DNA of 11,010 nt from Desulfobulbus sp. (GTDB lineage Bacteria > Desulfobacterota > Desulfobulbia > Desulfobulbales > Desulfobulbaceae): assembly GCA_030600525.1 (NCBI GenBank), contig JAUVLX010000093.1, positions 1-11,010 of the forward strand, read 5' to 3'. Within the stretch, counting starts at the first letter, position 1, and each line of letters starts with the position of its first letter. Shown in pieces: positions 7,044 to 11,010 of the stretch. The notes beneath the pieces were generated by a model, which saw nothing but the letters and a program-made list of their open reading frames with translations, made no database searches and was not told the origin of the DNA. Made by a program: the position numbers and the translations under genes.

Positions 7044-7250
7044 ATGAATAACAGCACCGCATCAAACAGACGAAAACGCCGTCGCAAAGAATTTAAATGC
7101 CATTGCTGCAAGCAGGAACAGCCATTTTGTTGGAATTGCACCTGTGGTTTCCAGATCTGCCCCGAATGCTTTGCCGAAAACAAGTGGGGCATCAGCAACG
7201 GGCCCACCTGGATCTGCCCGGACTGTGAGCGGGTGCACATGATGGAGTAA
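7044..7250 (+). CDS. Small cysteine-rich zinc-ribbon protein
   Basis: 68 residues, family not named with confidence. A very basic N-terminus (R9RKRRRK15) leads into ten cysteines: C19-x-CC22, C29-x-x-C32-x-C34, C39-x-x-C42 and C58-x-x-C61, with His20 and His65. The CxxC pairs, aromatic residues between them and a closing ICPDC look like one or two zinc ribbons. The basic arm suggests nucleic-acid or ribosome contact, which is an inference. A TTG at 7032 would add four residues, but the ATG at 7044 is preferred. No strong Shine-Dalgarno precedes either. The cysteine pattern and a composition quite unlike chance translation support a real gene. It lies between cutA and parE, 86 bases before parE. 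Its function is unknown. Confidence 0.72.
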   Translation: MNNSTASNRRKRRRKEFKCHCCKQEQPFCWNCTCGFQICPECFAENKWGISNGPTWICPDCERVHMME

Positions 7251-7336
7251 CCGCTCAATTTAACCAAACGGCCAAGGGCAAAAACGTATTCCAATAACAA
7301 GATTAAGAACTAACGACCACCGGAAATAAGCTGCCT

Positions 7337-9169
7337 ATGTCAAACCATCAGTACGACGAATCAAAAATTAAAACCCTCAGCTCCCTGGAACATATCAGAA
7401 AACGACCAGGCATGTATATCGGACGGCTGGGTGATGGCAGTCATCCAAGTGACGGCATCTATATCCTTCTTAAAGAGGTGGTGGATAATGCCGTTGATGA
7501 GTTCATCATGGGATATGGAAAAAACGTCGACATAACCATTGAGGAATCAGGATACTGCCGGATACGTGACTACGGTCGCGGCATTCCCCTGGGTAAGGTG
7601 GTGGAATGTGTTTCTGTTATCAATACCGGAGCAAAATACAATACCGATGTTTTCAAGTTCTCGGTAGGTCTCAATGGTGTAGGGACAAAGGCTGTAAACG
7701 CACTTTCAAACGTTTTTTCGGTATGTGCCTTCCGCGATGGCAAATATAAAAAGGCGATTTTTGATCATGGCAACCTCAAAGAGGAGGAAGAAGGGGAGAC
7801 CAAAGAAAAAAATGGTACCCTTATCGAGTTTTTGCCTGATCCCAATCTGTTTCCTGAATACAGCTTTGACTATGAGTATGTTGACCAACGTCTGTGGCGC
7901 TACGCTTATCTTAATGCCGGCCTGAGACTTCACTTTAACGAAACAGAATATTTTTCAAAAAGAGGTCTACAAGACTTATTGGAAAAGGAAGTCAACGATA
8001 ACAGAATATATGAACCCGGGTACTTCAGTGACAATGCCCTGGAATTTGCATTCACCCACACCGATGATTATGGCGAGCTCTATTTCTCGTTTGTAAACGG
8101 CACCTATACTAGTGAAGGAGGTACCCATCTTTCCGCCTTTCGTGAGGGGGTTTTAAAAGGCGTTAATGAGTTCAGTGACAAAAAATACACTGGCCAGGAT
8201 GTTCGCGACGGCCTTGTTGCGGTACTGGCTATTAAGGTCCAGGAACCGGTTTTTGAATCCCAGACTAAAAATAAACTCGGCAACACCGACATTCGCTCCA
8301 GCATTGTCAACGCAACCAAGGATGCAGTCGCCAATTTTCTGTACATGAATCCCGAATCAGCAGAGATGCTGCTCGATAAGGTACAGCGAAACGAAAGGGT
8401 TCGCAAAGAACTGCAGTCTGTAAGAAAAGATGCCAAGGCCAAGGCCAGAAAGATTGCCCTCAAAATTCCACAGTTAAAAGACTGTAAGTATCACCCTGCA
8501 AGAGGAAAACCATCAAAACAGGGCAGGGAAAACATGCTCTTTATCACAGAGGGCCAGTCAGCGGCAGGATCTATTGTTAGCTCGCGGGACCCTATGGTCC
8601 AGGCTGTTTTCTCCATCAAGGGCAAGCCGATGAATGTCTATGGTCAACGGCTCGATGTATTGTATAAAAATGATGAAATGTACTCCCTGATGCGGGCACT
8701 TGACATAGAGGAATCCATATCCAGCCTTCGATTTGACAAAGTTATATTTGCAACTGATGCCGATGTTGACGGCCTCCATATCCGCAACCTACTGCTCACG
8801 TTTTTCCTCCATTATTTTGAACCGTTGATCAAGCTCGGTCATGTGTATATTTTAGAAACACCAATATTCAGGGCGCGTAATAAACAAAAAACCTATTACT
8901 GTTATACTGACAAAGAAATGGATGAGGCAATTCTCTCGCTGAAGGCAAAAGGCAAGGGAGACAAAAGCATTGAGGTAACACGATTTAAAGGACTTGGCGA
9001 AATTTCTCCTCCGGAATTCAAGCAGTTTATTGGCGCTGATATGCGTATTAAACAGGTCAGAATGGATTCGATTAGCGAAGTGGGCAAAGTACTCAAATTT
9101 TACATGGGCAAAAATACTCCTGAACGCCGTCAGTATATTATGGACCATCTTACATTGGAGCCGGCATGA
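7337..9169 (+). CDS. parE: DNA topoisomerase IV subunit B, short Bacteroidetes-like form
   Basis: 610 residues. This is the ATPase subunit of a type IIA topoisomerase, which pairs with ParC to decatenate or relax DNA. The GHKL ATPase region shows the catalytic E47 with D50 and N51, R77-DYGRGIP including D78, the ATP lid GLNGVGTKAV (111-120), and the transducer loop Q309-T310-K311. The TOPRIM region has E405 in ITEGQSA and the metal-binding D474-A-D476-V-D478, followed by TRFKGLGE (548-555). It lacks the large insert of E. coli GyrB. The opening DESKIKTLSSLEHIRKRPG, the LGDGS loop and SIKGKPMNVYG resemble ParE of Bacteroidetes more than proteobacterial ParE or GyrB, judged from memory. The family-typical EGDSA is EGQSA here. 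The ribosome site is weak. The stop overlaps the parC start as ATGA, so the subunits are translationally coupled. A second gyrase probably exists elsewhere in the genome. Confidence 0.93.
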   Translation: MSNHQYDESKIKTLSSLEHIRKRPGMYIGRLGDGSHPSDGIYILLKEVVDNAVDEFIMGYGKNVDITIEESGYCRIRDYGRGIPLGKVVECVSVINTGAKYNTDVFKFSVGLNGVGTKAVNALSNVFSVCAFRDGKYKKAIFDHGNLKEEEEGETKEKNGTLIEFLPDPNLFPEYSFDYEYVDQRLWRYAYLNAGLRLHFNETEYFSKRGLQDLLEKEVNDNRIYEPGYFSDNALEFAFTHTDDYGELYFSFVNGTYTSEGGTHLSAFREGVLKGVNEFSDKKYTGQDVRDGLVAVLAIKVQEPVFESQTKNKLGNTDIRSSIVNATKDAVANFLYMNPESAEMLLDKVQRNERVRKELQSVRKDAKAKARKIALKIPQLKDCKYHPARGKPSKQGRENMLFITEGQSAAGSIVSSRDPMVQAVFSIKGKPMNVYGQRLDVLYKNDEMYSLMRALDIEESISSLRFDKVIFATDADVDGLHIRNLLLTFFLHYFEPLIKLGHVYILETPIFRARNKQKTYYCYTDKEMDEAILSLKAKGKGDKSIEVTRFKGLGEISPPEFKQFIGADMRIKQVRMDSISEVGKVLKFYMGKNTPERRQYIMDHLTLEPA

Positions 9170-11010
9170 CCGAACCAGCGGAACAACAGCCCGGTAAGCT
9201 GCACAGACTATTTGACGCTAATTTTTTAGAATACACGTCCTACGTTATTAGGGAACGTGCCATTCCCGATGTCGATGACGGTCTTAAGCCTGTCCAGCGA
9301 CGAATTTTGCAGACACTGCACAACATGGATGACGGCCGCTACCACAAGGTAGCAAATGTGGTTGGCGAAACCATGAAGCTCCATCCCCATGGGGATCAAT
9401 CTATTTTTGCAGCCTTGGTGAATTTGGCAAATAAAGATTTTCTCATCGATCGTCAGGGAAATTTCGGTAATATTTTTACCGGTGATCAGGCGTCAGCGCC
9501 CAGGTATATCGAATGCCGCCTTTCCCCGCTTGCCAGAGCAACCCTGTTTAACAAGGATCTAACCGAATTTATTGACTCGTACGATGGTCGGATGCAGGAG
9601 CCGGTGAGGCTGCCTGTAAAAATCCCATTGCTCCTACTGCTAGGGGCTGAGGGGATTGCTGTTGGTATGGCCACCAAGATTATGCCTCACAATTTTAACG
9701 AACTGCTCAAGGCGCAGATAGATTATCTGCAGGGCAGGGGATTTACTCTCTATCCAGACTTTCCCAGAGGCGGTATTATTGATGTCAGCGATTATGATCA
9801 TGGCAACGGCAAAATACGTTGCCGGGCCCGGATAGAACAGCCTGACAGTAAAACCATCCATATCACGGAACTTCCCTATAATGTCACCACTCAGACGTTG
9901 ATTGAGTCCATTGAACGGGCAGCCAAAAGCGAAAAGCTGAAGATTGCCTCTGTCAACGACTATACGGCTGAAAAAGTCGAGGTTGAGATAAAACTGCCCC
10001 GTACTATTCATGCAGAAGAAACCATTGACGCACTCTATGCCTTTACCGACTGTGAAGTAAGCGTATCACCCAACCTTATTGCCATTGAAGACAATATGCC
10101 CAAGGTTGTGGAAGTTGAGGATGCCTTGCGCAGAAATACAGATAAGTTGGTTGCCAATCTGCAAAAGGAACTGGAAATAGAACGAGATCGCTTGTTGGTA
10201 AAATGGCATGCACGCAAGCTGGACCAGATTTTTATTGAGGAACGGATCTATAAACAGATCGAAGAACAGACCAATTACAAAGCCGTCATCAGCGTAGTAC
10301 GTAAAAGCCTTCTCCCTTTTGCAAAAGAACTGCAGCGTAAGGTCAACACTGATGATATCGAGCGCCTGATGGAGATAAAAATTCGCCGTATTTCCAGGTA
10401 CGATATCAACCGTCAGGAAAAAGAACTCAAAGAAATCGAAAATAATATCACGCACATCAAAAACGATCTCAAGGATATGGTCGGCTTTACCATCAACTTT
10501 ATCCAGAAACTGCTCGACAAATACGGCCCCGATTATCCGCGAAAAAGCCAGTTAGGCACCCTGGGTGAGGTTGATGCAAGAGCAGCAGCACTCTCCAACC
10601 TCAACTTGGTATACCAGAAGGAAAGCGGTTTTCTTGGCTGTAAACTGAAAGTTGAAAATTCACGTAAAGACAGCGAACTGAGCTGCTCTGAATATGACCG
10701 TATCCTGCTTATCTTCAAAAACGGGATGTATAAGGTTGTAAGCGTACAGGAAAAACTTTTTATCGGCAGCGACCTTTCCTGGATGGGACTGGCTGTGCCG
10801 GAGCAAACCTTTAATCTTATCTATCGCAATGGTCTGGAAAATCTGACCTACATAAAAAGGTTTACCACACCCAAGTTTATTCTCAATCGTGAGTATCATC
10901 TTTTTGAGGACCATAAACGTTCTGCGATCCTCTTTTTGATGACCGGTGAACAAGAAATTCGTGCCAAGGTCAGTCTGGTTCTTTCTTCCCGCGCCAGATA
11001 CAACAGCTTG
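9166..11010 (+). CDS. parC: DNA topoisomerase IV subunit A, short Bacteroidetes-like form, cut by the window end
   Basis: 615 codons are present without a stop; the gene continues past the window. This is the DNA-breaking subunit partner of the preceding ParE. The winged-helix region holds AIPDVDDGLKPVQRRIL, DGRYHKVANVVGETM, HPHGD (73-77) and the catalytic Y114 in APRYIECRL, preceded by an arginine as in GyrA. GIAVGMATKIMPHNF and the YPDFPRGG tower segment follow. A long charged helical region (about 317-450) matches the coiled coil. The C-terminal part (about 470 onward) is not a recognisable GyrA pinwheel and no GyrA-box is seen, which favours a ParC-type enzyme over gyrase. At the positions equivalent to E. 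coli GyrA Ser83 and Asp87 it carries Q78 and A82. It starts at the ATG overlapping the parE stop. Confidence 0.93.
   Translation, partial: MTEPAEQQPGKLHRLFDANFLEYTSYVIRERAIPDVDDGLKPVQRRILQTLHNMDDGRYHKVANVVGETMKLHPHGDQSIFAALVNLANKDFLIDRQGNFGNIFTGDQASAPRYIECRLSPLARATLFNKDLTEFIDSYDGRMQEPVRLPVKIPLLLLLGAEGIAVGMATKIMPHNFNELLKAQIDYLQGRGFTLYPDFPRGGIIDVSDYDHGNGKIRCRARIEQPDSKTIHITELPYNVTTQTLIESIERAAKSEKLKIASVNDYTAEKVEVEIKLPRTIHAEETIDALYAFTDCEVSVSPNLIAIEDNMPKVVEVEDALRRNTDKLVANLQKELEIERDRLLVKWHARKLDQIFIEERIYKQIEEQTNYKAVISVVRKSLLPFAKELQRKVNTDDIERLMEIKIRRISRYDINRQEKELKEIENNITHIKNDLKDMVGFTINFIQKLLDKYGPDYPRKSQLGTLGEVDARAAALSNLNLVYQKESGFLGCKLKVENSRKDSELSCSEYDRILLIFKNGMYKVVSVQEKLFIGSDLSWMGLAVPEQTFNLIYRNGLENLTYIKRFTTPKFILNREYHLFEDHKRSAILFLMTGEQEIRAKVSLVLSSRARYNSL

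Noticed and set aside
9640..10011. Minus-strand open frame inside parC
   Set aside because: The plus strand here encodes conserved ParC motifs without interruption; the opposite frame is a shadow.
1..11010. Mobile element, phage, CRISPR array or defence island
   Set aside because: No transposase, integrase, repeat-spacer pattern, long terminal inverted repeats, tRNA-adjacent attachment site or toxin-antitoxin-like pair was seen on either strand.

Overview
The window reads as a chromosomal segment of a Gram-negative bacterium, most likely a sulfate-reducing or related member of the Desulfobacterota (Desulfobulbales-like). That placement is an inference from gene content: a CBS/DUF294 signalling nucleotidyltransferase, a lemA/TPM pair, type III pantothenate kinase, and a second short-form type II topoisomerase. 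I recognise these by family, not by a database match. There are no rRNA or tRNA genes, no CRISPR array, no transposase and no phage genes.

Layout. (1) Positions 1-181 are AT-rich non-coding sequence ending in a strong Shine-Dalgarno. (2) 182-3103 (+) is a 973-residue membrane sensor with the order periplasmic Cache, two PAS, a CBS pair, a GlnD-like nucleotidyltransferase (DUF294) and DUF294_C. (3) 3144-4105 (+) is the wreck of a lemA gene and a TPM-domain gene. Five separate lesions are visible: two in-frame stops, one 1-base frameshift and two deletions, one of which joins the two genes. (4) On the minus strand, read right to left, are coaX (6522-5731), an S66 LD-carboxypeptidase (5750-4794, overlapping coaX by 20 bases) and an unrecognised two-helix membrane protein (4780-4127), tightly packed as one operon. 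(5) On the plus strand are cutA (6669-6998), a 68-residue cysteine-rich zinc-ribbon protein (7044-7250), parE (7337-9169) and parC (9166 to the window end). parE and parC overlap by ATGA. A good sigma70-type promoter lies before cutA, in the divergent coaX/cutA spacer.

How the genes work together. parE and parC encode the two subunits of one topoisomerase IV-like enzyme of the short type I associate with Bacteroidetes, which differs from classical proteobacterial ParE/ParC. Three positions that matter for quinolone action in E. coli gyrase are changed (ParC Q78 and A82, ParE Q407). coaX makes phosphopantothenate for CoA synthesis. The carboxypeptidase trims tetrapeptides in murein recycling. 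Their coupling looks like shared housekeeping expression, not one pathway. The large sensor has no obvious partner gene in the window.

I did not find a clear new defence or mobile system. The most notable items are the Cache-PAS-PAS-CBS-DUF294 architecture, the multi-lesion lemA/TPM remnant, the unusual topoisomerase with altered drug-site residues, and the small zinc-ribbon gene beside it.
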